This document shows, one piece after another, positions 49,938-58,714 of a DNA stretch of 64,000 nucleotides. The DNA is from Promicromonospora sp. MEB111 (GTDB taxonomy: Bacteria > Actinomycetota > Actinomycetes > Actinomycetales > Cellulomonadaceae). The notes beneath the pieces are model-generated. The model made no database searches. It was not told the origin of the DNA and saw only the letters and a program-made list of their open reading frames with translations. The stretch covers positions 62,001 to 126,000 of the forward strand of contig NZ_JARVSD010000016.1 of the NCBI RefSeq assembly GCF_030209445.1, in the 5' to 3' direction. The position numbers were made by a program, and so were the translations under genes. Numbering within the stretch: the stretch's first letter is position 1; each line of letters begins with the position of its first letter.

Positions 49938-50806
49938 CGGGCCGGTCCCGATGTGAGCGCCCGCTCGATCGCGGCGGCGACCGCGTCGTGGTCCACCTCG
50001 GGCCGGCGCTGCGCGGCGTGCGGCACGGCGACCCGCAGCCGCAGCGGCGGGCACGACGGATCGCCGGGCTGCTCCACGGTGGTGGGCACGACGCCGACCG
50101 CCGCACCCGCCGCGACCAGCGCCCGGCGCTGTGCGGTGTCCCGCGCCTCGACCACCGCGCCGCTGTGCCCGGCGCGGCGCAGGGCGTCGACGAGCTGGTC
50201 GTGCGCGGGCGGCTGGTGGTGGCGGGGCGGGACGGCCACGGGCAGCCGGACCTCCGCGAGGCCGACGCCGGCACCCACGTCGACACCCTCCAGCCGGGTC
50301 GGCAGCACGAGCACCGGCCCCGCCGTCAGTCCGTCGAGCACGCCCGGGTGCCGCACGACGGCGACGTCGAGCAGACCGTCCCGCAGCAGGTCGACGAGCT
50401 CGACGCTGCCCGCGACCGTGGGCACCACGGCGCCGCCCGCGTTCGCGAGAGCCTTGGGGACGAGGTCGACGCCGACCGCCCGGAGCAGGCCGGGGACGGC
50501 GTCCTCCAGGTCGGCGGCGATGCCGAGGCGGACCTGCTCGGGCAGGGCGAGGTCGCGGGCGGCGACGACGAGGTCGTCCGCGGCGTCGAGCAGCTCGCGG
50601 GCGGAGGGCAGGAGCCGGCGCCCGGCGGCGGTGATGCGCACGCCGCGCGCGTCGCGGTCGAAGAGCCGCACGCCGAGGTGCCGCTCCAGCCGGAGGATGC
50701 CCTGGGACAGCGGCGGCTGGGTCATGCCGAGGTCGGCGGCCGCGTTGCCGAAGTGCCGGGCGTCGGCGACGGCCGCGAAGAAGCCCAGGTGCTTCAGGAG
50801 GTCCAC
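49934..50806 (-). CDS. LysR family transcriptional regulator
   Basis: 290 residues. LLKHLGFFAAVADARHFGNA, ADLGMTQPPLSQGILRLERH and FDRDARGVRITAAGRRLL form the HTH; the effector domain follows. GTG 50806 is leaderless with TAGGCT seven bases upstream. Translationally coupled to the class A beta-lactamase-like gene, an arrangement known from AmpR-type pairs but here in the same direction. It is divergent from the metallo-beta-lactamase-fold gene. Confidence 0.86.
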   Translation of the reverse strand: MDLLKHLGFFAAVADARHFGNAAADLGMTQPPLSQGILRLERHLGVRLFDRDARGVRITAAGRRLLPSARELLDAADDLVVAARDLALPEQVRLGIAADLEDAVPGLLRAVGVDLVPKALANAGGAVVPTVAGSVELVDLLRDGLLDVAVVRHPGVLDGLTAGPVLVLPTRLEGVDVGAGVGLAEVRLPVAVPPRHHQPPAHDQLVDALRRAGHSGAVVEARDTAQRRALVAAGAAVGVVPTTVEQPGDPSCPPLRLRVAVPHAAQRRPEVDHDAVAAAIERALTSGPAR

Positions 50807-50903
50807 GGCCCTGAGCCTAGGCGGGGGCCATATCAAGATCGACTCGGGTCGCGTCGGCAAGACTCTTTGACTCTCGCCCACGGCCTCGCGAAGGGTGTGC
50901 CGC

Positions 50904-51938
50904 ATGACGACACCCACCACCTCGAACCGCGGCCTCAGCCGCCGCACCCTGATGACGGGCGCCGGGACCGCGGCCCTGGGCGTGCTCGGCGGTCTCGCCG
51001 GTACCGCCGTCCCGGGCGCGGCCCGGACGTCGGGCGCCGGCACCGCCGCCGACGTCGTCCCGGGGACCACGGCGGCCCCGGCCGGGTTCGCCACGTTCGC
51101 CTGGCTCGGCACCTCGGGCTGGCGCATCCGCACCCCCGCGACCACGGTCCTGCTCGACCCGTACGTCACGCGGTTCGACACCGGCCTGGCGGCCGGGACG
51201 TTCCGCGCCACCACCCGGCTGCGGGTCGACGCCGCCGCGCTCGACGCCGCACTCGGCGCGGCGGGGACGAAGGAGGGCGCCGTCGACTCCGTCCTGGTGA
51301 CGCACACCCACTGGGACCACTTCGCCGACGTGCCCCACCTGGCCCGCACCCGCGGGGCCACCGTGTTCACCACGCTGACCGGGTACCACCTCGCGCTGGC
51401 CATGGGCGTGCCCCGGGAACAGCTCGCGGTGGTGCGCGGCGGCGAGGAGATGCACCTGGGCGACCTGGTGCTGCGCGTCGTGCCCTCGCTGCACAGCCGC
51501 ACGGCGTCCGGCGGGCTGCTGTTCCCCGGCGTGCACACGCGGGTCCCGGCGCGGCCCCGCACGATCGCCGACCTGCCGGAGGGCGACACCCTGTCGTACC
51601 TGCTGCGCTCGCCGCAGGGCCGGTCCGTGCTGCTGCTCGGCGGCAGCGACTACGACGACCGGGCGCTGCACGGCCTGCGCGTCGACACGGTGGCGCTGCC
51701 CGTGCCGAGCACGGACGTGACCGCCGACTACGCGGGCCGTCTGCTCGCGGCGCTGGACGGCGTCGAGCAGGTCGTCCTGGTGCACTGGGACGACTTCGAG
51801 TCACCCCTGACCAACCCGCCGCGCGCCGACGAGCGCACGCGGGGCCGGATGCTGGACCTCACCGAGCGGATCGGGCGGCTCTCGCCCGGAACGCGCGTGG
51901 TGGTCCCGGAGTACGGCACGCCGCTGGACCTGCTGTGA
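50904..51938 (+). CDS. Tat-exported metallo-beta-lactamase-fold hydrolase
   Basis: 344 residues. The Tat signal is LSRRTLMTGAGTAALGVLGG, followed by AARTSG. The MBL domain has VTHTHWDHFADVPHL (HxHxDH), SLHSRTASGGLLFPG (His after the core) and LLGGSDYDDR (metal-bridging Asp region), then a His near VLVHWDDFE. The UlaG-like outline fits lactonase-type members. Exported folded. AAGGGTG ribosome site. Shares its promoter region with the LysR regulator, which may control it as well. Confidence 0.85.
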   Translation: MTTPTTSNRGLSRRTLMTGAGTAALGVLGGLAGTAVPGAARTSGAGTAADVVPGTTAAPAGFATFAWLGTSGWRIRTPATTVLLDPYVTRFDTGLAAGTFRATTRLRVDAAALDAALGAAGTKEGAVDSVLVTHTHWDHFADVPHLARTRGATVFTTLTGYHLALAMGVPREQLAVVRGGEEMHLGDLVLRVVPSLHSRTASGGLLFPGVHTRVPARPRTIADLPEGDTLSYLLRSPQGRSVLLLGGSDYDDRALHGLRVDTVALPVPSTDVTADYAGRLLAALDGVEQVVLVHWDDFESPLTNPPRADERTRGRMLDLTERIGRLSPGTRVVVPEYGTPLDLL

Positions 51939-51953
51939 CGGCTCGCTGAGGCC

Positions 51954-52997
51954 TCACGGCCGGGTTCGCACCACCGCGCCACCCGCGTCCCGGCCGTCGA
52001 GCAGCTCCCGCACCACCGGCCCGATCACCGACGCCATGTGCGCGTAGCCCTCCGGCCCCGGGTGCAGGCCGTCGTCCAGCAGGTGCGCGTGCTCCGGCCC
52101 GAGCACCGCCCGCCCGTCGAGCAGGTGCAGGTCCGGGTCGCCGTGCGCGGCCAGGAGGCCGACCGCGTCGGCCACCTGGTCGCGCACCTGCGCGAGCGTC
52201 AGGCCCGCGCGACCCACGGCGTCCTCCCGCCGCGGCGAGGCGACCGGCGAGACCACCACCACGGGCACGCCGGGGTGCCCGTCGCGGACCGTGCTCAGGA
52301 ACCCGAGCAGCGCCGGGAGCAGCGAGCGCGCGCTGAACGTGCCCGCACCGTAGACGTTGATGCCGAGGCAGGCCACGACGACGTCGGCGGGCAGGTCGCG
52401 CAGTACACGCGCGACCATCGGGTCGAGGTGCGCCTCCCCCGCGAACCCCAGGCATGTCAGGTCCAGGCCGAGCCCGCGCCCCACGCGCGCGGGCCAGGTG
52501 CGGGTCGGGGACGCCGCCTGCCGGCACTGCGTCAGCGAGCTGCCGTACGTCACGAGCCGGGGCCGGGCGGGCCCGCCGGCCGGCCACACCCGCGCCCCGT
52601 CGTCGACGGCGAGGCCCAGCAGCCGGAACGTCCCGAACTGCGGCAGCCACACCTCGACCCGCTTGTCTCCGGGCGGCAGCTCCACCGCGAAGCCCCCGTC
52701 CGGCCCGACCGGCACGGACGCGACGACGTCGCCGTCCGGTCCGGCGCCGTCCACCACCACGTCGAGCGGCACCTCGACCCCCTGGACCGCGGCGAGTCCG
52801 GCGAGCGTCCGGGCGTCGGTGCCGAGCACCAGCCGCACGCCCGCGGGCATGGCGGCGCGCGAGCGCAGGGCACCGCCGGGGAACAGCCCGATCCGGTCGT
52901 GCGGCAGCCGCCAGGCCCGCGACCAGCCCGGCGCGTGCTCGACCGAGACGGCACCCGCCCAGGTCAGGACGTCGTCGTCCGCCCGGATCTCGCGCAT
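51954..52997 (-). CDS. Two-domain SGNH esterase (acetyl-esterase-like)
   Basis: 347 residues, cytosolic (no signal peptide). N-terminal beta-sandwich (VEVWLPQFGTFRLLGLAVDD) as in SsfX3/carbohydrate esterases, then the SGNH core: RLVTYGSSLTQC (Ser), GFAGEAHLDPMVA (Gly), VACLGINVYGAG (Asn) and DDGLHPGPEGYAHMA (Asp-His). Such proteins remove acyl groups from sugars. Start ATG 52997 with a GAGGGCGGG site. Divergent from the LacI gene with the 24-bp palindrome between them, so it belongs to this regulon: probable deacylation of the imported sugar. Confidence 0.83.
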   Translation of the reverse strand: MREIRADDDVLTWAGAVSVEHAPGWSRAWRLPHDRIGLFPGGALRSRAAMPAGVRLVLGTDARTLAGLAAVQGVEVPLDVVVDGAGPDGDVVASVPVGPDGGFAVELPPGDKRVEVWLPQFGTFRLLGLAVDDGARVWPAGGPARPRLVTYGSSLTQCRQAASPTRTWPARVGRGLGLDLTCLGFAGEAHLDPMVARVLRDLPADVVVACLGINVYGAGTFSARSLLPALLGFLSTVRDGHPGVPVVVVSPVASPRREDAVGRAGLTLAQVRDQVADAVGLLAAHGDPDLHLLDGRAVLGPEHAHLLDDGLHPGPEGYAHMASVIGPVVRELLDGRDAGGAVVRTRP

Positions 52998-53089
52998 CCC
53001 GCCCTCGTTCCGTCGACCGGGTGAATACAGGGGTATCGGCCAGGATTTCCTTGACGGCCCGTTGCCCGGATCCATAGTGTTGCGTCGCA

Positions 53090-53113
53090 CGACTTTAATA
53101 CGTATTAAAGTCG
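53090..53113. promoter_or_regulatory. LacI operator: 24-bp perfect palindrome
   Basis: CGACTTTAATAC and its exact complement, centred on the CpG of TACGTA. AT-rich in a GC-rich background, with the central CG typical of LacI/GalR operators. It lies between the divergent SGNH esterase (start 52997) and the lacI-type gene (start 53153), so one site can control both units. Confidence 0.88.
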
Positions 53114-53152
53114 GCTATCCGGCAATGGCGCCGGCTACCCGAGGAGTCCGCG

Positions 53153-54247
53153 ATGACCCAACGTCGGCGTCCCACCCAGGTGGACATCGCGCGGGCTGCC
53201 GGCGTCTCGCAGGCGACGGTATCCCTGGTGGTCAGCGGCGGCCAGGCCAGCGGGCAGGTCGCCGAGCAGACCCGCCGGGCGGTGCTCGACGCCGCGGCGC
53301 GGCTCGGCTACACCGTCAACACCGCCGCGCGCAGCCTCAAGGGCGGCCGCAACCGCATGCTCGGCCTCTACACGTTCGAGCCCGTCTTCCCCGTGGACCA
53401 GCGCGACTTCTACTTCCCGTTCCTCCTGGGCGTCGAGGAGGCCACGGCCGCGTTCGGGTACGACCTGCTGCTGTTCAGCTCCGTGGGCACGGGCGAGCGC
53501 CGCATCTACTCCGGCGGCATCAACCGGCTCAAGGTCGCCGACGGCTGCGTGCTGCTGGGCCGGCACATCGACCGCGCGGACCTCGCCGACCTGGTCCGCG
53601 AGGACTTCCCGTTCGTGTTCGTCGGACGGCGCGAGCTGCCCGGCGCAGAACTGTCCTACGTGGCCCCGGACTACGTGGGCGCCACCCGCGACATGGTGCG
53701 CCGCCTGGCCGATGCCGGGCACCGCCGTCTCGCGTACCTGCGGCCCGCCGACCACCAGGAGCCCACGCGCGACCGCGAGGCGGGGTTCCGCGCGGGCCTG
53801 GCCGACGCCGGGCTGCCCGACCAGCCGGTCCACGAGATGCCGGACGACGCCGCCACCACGGCCACGCTGCTGACCGACCTGCTGCAGCGGTGGCGGGCCG
53901 ACGGCGTGACCGCGCTGCTGGTCGAGCCGAGCGAGGACGACCAGACCGTCGCCGCCCTGGAGCGCGTCGCCGCCACGGCGGGGCTGCGCATCCCGGAGGA
54001 CCTCTCGGTCGCCCTGCTGGGCGACCCCGCCCCGAGCGGCGCGCCGAGCACCGCACCGGGTAGCACACCGGGCACCGCCACAACCCCGTCCGGCCGCGAC
54101 TGGACCCGCTTCACGCTCCCCCGCGAGGACATGGGCCGCGCGGCGGTGCGCCTCCTGCTGGAGATCCTGGACGCCGACGACGGCCCGCGCCAGCTGTCCG
54201 TCGCGTGCACGCCGGTCGACGGCGACTCGGTGGGGAGCCCGCGATGA
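53153..54247 (+). CDS. LacI family transcriptional regulator
   Basis: 364 residues. RPTQVDIARAAGVSQATVSL, then ARLGYTVNTAARSLKGG, is the HTH and hinge helix. The periplasmic-binding-like core has LGLYTFEPVFPVD, FVFVGRRELPGAELSYVAPD and RRLADAGHRRLAYL; an Ala/Pro/Thr-rich loop (GAPSTAPGSTPGTATTPSGR) sits near the end. GAGGAG ribosome site. First gene of the long plus-strand operon: its TGA overlaps the permease ATG. The adjoining 24-bp palindrome is its likely operator, with a sugar or sugar acid as inducer. Confidence 0.9.
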   Translation: MTQRRRPTQVDIARAAGVSQATVSLVVSGGQASGQVAEQTRRAVLDAAARLGYTVNTAARSLKGGRNRMLGLYTFEPVFPVDQRDFYFPFLLGVEEATAAFGYDLLLFSSVGTGERRIYSGGINRLKVADGCVLLGRHIDRADLADLVREDFPFVFVGRRELPGAELSYVAPDYVGATRDMVRRLADAGHRRLAYLRPADHQEPTRDREAGFRAGLADAGLPDQPVHEMPDDAATTATLLTDLLQRWRADGVTALLVEPSEDDQTVAALERVAATAGLRIPEDLSVALLGDPAPSGAPSTAPGSTPGTATTPSGRDWTRFTLPREDMGRAAVRLLLEILDADDGPRQLSVACTPVDGDSVGSPR

Positions 54248-55176
54248 TGCTCGCGTTCCTGCTGCGGCGCCTCGCCGTCGGGCTGTTCACCATCTGGGGC
54301 GTGCTCACCGCGGTCTTCCTCGTCGTGCGCCTCGCGCCGGGCGACCAGGCCACGGTCGCCCTGGGCCCGGACGCCGCCCCCGAGCAGATCGCGGAGCTGC
54401 GGCACACGCTGGGCCTGGACCAGCCGCTGCTCGTCCAGTACCTGTCGTTCCTGGGCGACGCCGTGCGCGGCGACTTCGGCGAGTCGTACCGGTACGGCCG
54501 ACCGGCCATGGACGCGGTGCTCGAACGGTTCCCCGCGACCGTCACGCTCACGCTGGCTGCCACGCTCGTCGCGGTCACCGTCGGCATCGTGCTCGGCGTG
54601 CTGGCCGGGCACCGGCCCGGCAGCCTCGTGGACCGCGCCACCTCCACGGTCACGCTGGGACTGCAGGCGCTGCCGCCGTTCTGGGTGGGCATCATGCTCA
54701 TCCTCGTGCTCGCGCTGTGGCTGCGGCTCCTGCCGAGCGCCGGCGGCGGGGACCTGGAACACCTCGTGCTGCCCGCGGTCACCCTCGCCATCCCCTTCAC
54801 GGCGCTGGTCGGGCGGATCACGCGCAGCGGCGTGGCCGAGACCATGTCCGAGCCGTTCGTGCGCACCGCGCGGTCCAAGGGCCTGACCGAGCGTGAGGTG
54901 CTGACCGGGCACGTCCTGAAGAACTCGCTGGTCCCGGTGGTCACCGTCGTCGGCCTCCAGGTCGGCACGCTGCTGGGCGGCGCCGTCGTCATCGAGACCG
55001 TGTTCGCCTGGCCCGGGCTCGGCAACCTCCTGGTCGGCGCGGTCGGCAACCGCGACTACGCGGTGGTGCAGGCCGCCACGGTGCTGATCGCCGTCTGCGT
55101 CGTCGTGCTCAACCTGGCCGCCGACCTCGCCTACGCCCGCCTCGACCCGCGCATCCGGCTGGAGGCCCGCCGATGA
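54244..55176 (+). CDS. ABC transporter permease (DppB/OppB type)
   Basis: 310 residues, six helices. MLAFLLRRLAVGLFTIWGVL, AELRHTLGLDQPLLVQYLSF, and the EAA loop (VGRITRSGVAETMSEPFVRT, ARSKGL) are diagnostic for permeases of the peptide/nickel/oligosaccharide importer family 5. Partner of the next permease. Start ATG 54244 overlaps the lacI stop (ATGA). Confidence 0.9.
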   Translation: MMLAFLLRRLAVGLFTIWGVLTAVFLVVRLAPGDQATVALGPDAAPEQIAELRHTLGLDQPLLVQYLSFLGDAVRGDFGESYRYGRPAMDAVLERFPATVTLTLAATLVAVTVGIVLGVLAGHRPGSLVDRATSTVTLGLQALPPFWVGIMLILVLALWLRLLPSAGGGDLEHLVLPAVTLAIPFTALVGRITRSGVAETMSEPFVRTARSKGLTEREVLTGHVLKNSLVPVVTVVGLQVGTLLGGAVVIETVFAWPGLGNLLVGAVGNRDYAVVQAATVLIAVCVVVLNLAADLAYARLDPRIRLEARR

Positions 55177-55994
55177 GACGCGCGGGTTCGGTCGGCGCCT
55201 GGGTCGTCCACGGGATCATCGGCGTCTACGTGCTCGCCGCCGTCGTCGGGCCGTACCTCGTGCCGTACGACCCGGTGGCCACCGTCGTCACGGAACGGCT
55301 GCTGCCGCCCGGCTCGGCCACGGCGGCCGGCACCGCCTGGCTGGGCACGGACGGCGTGGGCCGCGACGTGCTGGCGCAGGTGGTGCACGGGGCGCGCACG
55401 TCCCTGACCATCGGCGTGGTCGTGGTGGCGCTGTGCTCCGTGGTGGGCGTGGCGCTCGGCGCCGTGGCCGGCTACGCGGGCGGGTTCGCCGACGTCGCCG
55501 TGGCCCGCACCGTCGACGTGCTCATGGCGTTCCCCGGCATCCTGCTGGCCATCGTGATCGCGGGCCTCCTGGACCGCGGCACGGGCGTGGTGATCATCGC
55601 GCTGTGCGTGGCGGGCTGGATCGGGTTCGCCCGGCTGTCGCGCAGCGTCGCCCTGTCCGTCCGCGAGCGCGACTGGGTCGACGCCGCCCGGATCATGGGC
55701 GTGCGCACCCGGGTGATCCTCGGCCGGCACGTGGTGCCGTTCCTGGCGGGGCCCATGGTCGCACTCGCCACGATGGAGCTCGCCTCCGTCGTCCTGTCCG
55801 AGGCGGCCCTCAGCTTCCTGGGCCTCGGCCTTCCCCCGCACGTCGCGTCCTGGGGCCAGAGCATCGCGAGCGGCAAGGAGTACCTCGCCACCGCGTGGTG
55901 GATCTCGGCCTTCCCCGGCATCGCGCTCACCGTCCTGGTCGTCTGCATCGGCCTGGTCGGCGACCGTCTCACCAGACGTTTCGCCCAGCCCTGA
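55173..55994 (+). CDS. ABC transporter permease (DppC/OppC type)
   Basis: 273 residues. GTDGVGRDVLAQVVHGARTS is the N-terminal DppC signature; SVRERDWVDAARIMG forms the EAA loop and SFLGLGLPPHVASWGQSI the conserved end. The start overlaps the previous stop (ATGA). The stop codon is included in a 17-base tandem duplication (55979-56012). Confidence 0.9.
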   Translation: MRRAGSVGAWVVHGIIGVYVLAAVVGPYLVPYDPVATVVTERLLPPGSATAAGTAWLGTDGVGRDVLAQVVHGARTSLTIGVVVVALCSVVGVALGAVAGYAGGFADVAVARTVDVLMAFPGILLAIVIAGLLDRGTGVVIIALCVAGWIGFARLSRSVALSVRERDWVDAARIMGVRTRVILGRHVVPFLAGPMVALATMELASVVLSEAALSFLGLGLPPHVASWGQSIASGKEYLATAWWISAFPGIALTVLVVCIGLVGDRLTRRFAQP

Positions 55995-56012
55995 CTTTCG
56001 CCCAGCCCTGAC
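55979..56012 (+). repeat. 17-base tandem duplication across the permease stop codon
   Basis: TTTCGCCCAGCCCTGAC occurs twice back to back (55979-55995, 55996-56012). The TGA of the permease is in the first copy, so the protein end is unchanged. A recent slippage event. Confidence 0.9.
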
Positions 56013-56034
56013 AACGCCGCACCGGCGCTGCACC

Positions 56035-56056
56035 GTGTACGACCACCCGAGTACAC
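56035..56056. other. Small dyad in the leader of the binding-protein gene
   Basis: GTGTAC-N10-GTACAC, between the permease and substrate-binding protein genes. It could shape mRNA processing that favours expression of the binding protein; no promoter is evident. Confidence 0.35.
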
Positions 56057-56102
56057 CCATCCCGTAGATCCACCCGGCACACCCCTCCGGAAGGAACGAG
56101 CG

Positions 56103-57620
56103 ATGAAGCTCAGCACCCGGCGCGCCGTACCCGCCCTCGCCCTCACCCTCACGCTCCTGGCCACGGCGGCCTGCGGCGGCTCCGACGGCGGGGACGACCC
56201 CGGCGGGGACGCTGCGGGCGGCACGCTCACCGCGGCCGGCCCCATCCCCATCGAGAACCTGGACCCGCACGGCCCGTCCAGCATGGACGCGGGCACGCAG
56301 CTCGCGGCCCGCGCCCTCTTCAGCCAGCTCGTGGTCAGCACCGGCCCCGGCGAGTTCACGGGTGACCTGGCCACCGGGTGGGAGCCGAACGACGACACCA
56401 GCCGGTGGACGTTCACGCTGCGCGACGGCGTGGAGTTCTCCGACGGCGAGCCGGTCGACGCCGACGCCGTGGTCGCCTCCTTCGAGCGCGTGCTGGAGCT
56501 GCAGGGCCCGCTGGCCGGCAACTTCGTGGACTACCAGGTGGAGGCGCCCGACGAGGCCACCGTCGTGTTCGACGCCGGCAAGCCGGACGCGTCGTTCGTC
56601 GCGAAGATCTCGTCGTTCTTCGTCACCCCGCCCGACGTCGACGAGGCGTTCTTCCAGGACCCGGTGGGCTCCGGGCCGTTCGTCGTGGAGTCGTTCGAGC
56701 CGGGTCAGGCGCTGCGGATGACGCCGAACCCGACCTACTGGGACGGTCCCCCGGCGCTGGAGGAGCTGGTCTTCCAGTCGATCCCCGAGGTCTCGGCCCG
56801 CATGACGGCACTCCAGACCGGCGAGGTCGACGTCACGTGGGCCATGCCCGACGACCAGATCCCCGCCCTGCAGGGCGACACGTCGATCACGGTCGAGAGC
56901 GTGGACAGCCCGGGCGTGCTGACCATGTGGATGAACAGCGCCGAGGAGACCCTGCAGGAGGCAGCGGTGCGGCGGGCGCTGTGGCAGGCGGTCGACTTCG
57001 AGGAGATCACCGCGTCGCTGTTCCCGGAGACGGGCTCCGCGGCCGACTCCGTGGTTAGCCCCGTGGTGCTGGGCTACGCGCCGCAGGAGCCGGTCACCTA
57101 CGACCCCGAGGCCGCCAAGGCGGCCCTGGACGACGCCGGCTTCGACTACGACACGACGCTGCGCATGCAGTTCTCGCAGCCGCAGTTCCGCCAGCTCGCG
57201 CAGGCCGTGGCCTCGGACCTGGCCGAGATCGGCGTACAGGTCGAGCCGCTGGAGAAGGAGCAGGCGGTGTTCCTGGAGGACCTGCTGGCCCTGAAGTGGG
57301 ACATCAACATCCAGCAGATCGGCTCGCAGGGGTACGACGCCGCCACGAACCTGGGGCGGCTGTACCCGTGCGCCGCGGGCCGCACCGGCTACTGCAACGA
57401 GGACCTCGACGAGCTGCTGGCCGCAGCGGAGGCGACCAGCGACACCGCCGAGCGGGAGGACCTGTACGCGCAGGCCACGCAGATCGTCTGGGACGACGCC
57501 GTGGGCATGTACCCGATGTTCGTGGGCATGCCGTACGCGTGGCGCTCGGGCGTCGAGGGCTTCGTGCCGGCGTCGGACAGCCTGCCGTACTTCACGCGCG
57601 TGACGAACTCCGAGAGCTGA
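56103..57620 (+). CDS. ABC substrate-binding lipoprotein, family 5
   Basis: 505 residues. The lipoprotein signal ends LLATAAC (Cys24). IENLDPHGPSSMDAGTQLAA, DLATGWEPNDDTSRWTFTLR, DGVEFSDGEPVDADAVVASF and PVGSGPFVVESFEPGQALRM are typical of SBP_bac_5. Family members bind peptides, nickel or oligosaccharides; the operon's metabolic genes favour a sugar-like ligand. The gap of 108 bases to the permease holds a dyad. Ribosome site GGAAGGAA. Confidence 0.9.
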   Translation: MKLSTRRAVPALALTLTLLATAACGGSDGGDDPGGDAAGGTLTAAGPIPIENLDPHGPSSMDAGTQLAARALFSQLVVSTGPGEFTGDLATGWEPNDDTSRWTFTLRDGVEFSDGEPVDADAVVASFERVLELQGPLAGNFVDYQVEAPDEATVVFDAGKPDASFVAKISSFFVTPPDVDEAFFQDPVGSGPFVVESFEPGQALRMTPNPTYWDGPPALEELVFQSIPEVSARMTALQTGEVDVTWAMPDDQIPALQGDTSITVESVDSPGVLTMWMNSAEETLQEAAVRRALWQAVDFEEITASLFPETGSAADSVVSPVVLGYAPQEPVTYDPEAAKAALDDAGFDYDTTLRMQFSQPQFRQLAQAVASDLAEIGVQVEPLEKEQAVFLEDLLALKWDINIQQIGSQGYDAATNLGRLYPCAAGRTGYCNEDLDELLAAAEATSDTAEREDLYAQATQIVWDDAVGMYPMFVGMPYAWRSGVEGFVPASDSLPYFTRVTNSES

Positions 57621-57655
57621 CGGGCACGCGGGGCTGACCGCGGGAGGGAGCACAG

Positions 57656-58714
57656 ATGGCAGACCAGTCCGTCGCGGTGGTGACCGCCGACCGGCGCACC
57701 ACCCCGATGCTCGAGGTGACCGGGCTCGGCGTCGCCCTGCCGGCGGGGGCGGTGGTCGACCGGGTCTCGTTCACCGTCCGGGCCGGGCACACCACCGGCC
57801 TGATCGGCGAGTCCGGCAGCGGCAAGACGATGACGGCGATGGCCGTCGTGGGGCTGCTGCCGGAGGCCGCCGTCGCCTCCGGCCAGGTGCGGTGGAAGTC
57901 TCAGGACCTCCTGACCGCGCCCGAGCGCCGGCGGCGGCAGGTGCGCGGCCGCGAGATCGGCGTCGTGTTCCAGGACCCGTCCGCCGCGCTCAACCCCATC
58001 CAGACCGTGGGGCGCCAGGTGGGCGAGATCCTGCGCCGCGACGGACTGGCCCGCGCCGAGGTCCGGGCACGCGTGCTGGAGCTGCTGGCGCGCGTGGGCC
58101 TGCCCGAGCCGGAGCGGCAGGCGGGCTCGTACCCGCACGAGCTGTCGGGCGGCATGCGCCAGCGCGTCATGATCGCCGTCGCGCTGGCCGGGCGGCCCGA
58201 GCTGGTCATCGCCGACGAGCCGACCACCGCGCTCGACGTCACCACCCAGGCGCGGATCCTGGCGCTGCTCGCCGACCTGCGCGACCGCGAGGGCCTGGCC
58301 ATGATCCTGGTCAGCCACGACCTGCGGGTCATGGCGCACGTCGCCGACGAGGTGGTGGTGATGTACGCGGGCCGGGTCTGCGAGCAGGGACCGGCGCGCG
58401 CCGTGCTGGACCGCCCGTACCACCCCTACACCCGGGCGCTCGCGGGCAACGTCCCCGCGGTGACCAGCCGGACGGCGATCGCCGAGCCGCTCCCGGGCGC
58501 GCCCGCCAGCCCGTTCGAGCGGCCGTCCGGGTGCCCGTTCCACCCCCGCTGCCCGATGGCGCGGGCGCGGTGCGCCACGGAGGTCCCGGCGCTGCGTGAG
58601 ATCGACGCGGGCGAGATCGACGCGGGCGGCGCCGCCCCGGACGGCGCCACCCCGGACGAGCCCGCGCGCCGCCGGCTCAGCGCCTGCCACTTCGCCGAGG
58701 AGGTCGGCCCGTGA
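57656..58714 (+). CDS. ABC transporter ATPase (DppD type)
   Basis: 352 residues. Walker A GESGSGKTMTA, Q-loop VFQDPSAALNP, signature LSGGMRQRVMIA, Walker B LVIADEPTTALDV, and switch His in LVSHDL. The C-terminal oligopeptide-transporter domain has the Cys-rich PSGCPFHPRCPMARARC, although the final Cys comes after an Ala/Asp/Gly-rich insertion (EIDAGEIDAGGAAPDGA). GGGAGG ribosome site. Confidence 0.9.
   Translation: MADQSVAVVTADRRTTPMLEVTGLGVALPAGAVVDRVSFTVRAGHTTGLIGESGSGKTMTAMAVVGLLPEAAVASGQVRWKSQDLLTAPERRRRQVRGREIGVVFQDPSAALNPIQTVGRQVGEILRRDGLARAEVRARVLELLARVGLPEPERQAGSYPHELSGGMRQRVMIAVALAGRPELVIADEPTTALDVTTQARILALLADLRDREGLAMILVSHDLRVMAHVADEVVVMYAGRVCEQGPARAVLDRPYHPYTRALAGNVPAVTSRTAIAEPLPGAPASPFERPSGCPFHPRCPMARARCATEVPALREIDAGEIDAGGAAPDGATPDEPARRRLSACHFAEEVGP

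Noticed and set aside
49035-51938. A beta-lactam resistance island (class A enzyme, LysR and MBL-fold protein together)
   Set aside because: The class A protein has no export signal and the MBL-fold protein is of the UlaG-like type rather than a class B beta-lactamase; adjacency alone does not support resistance.
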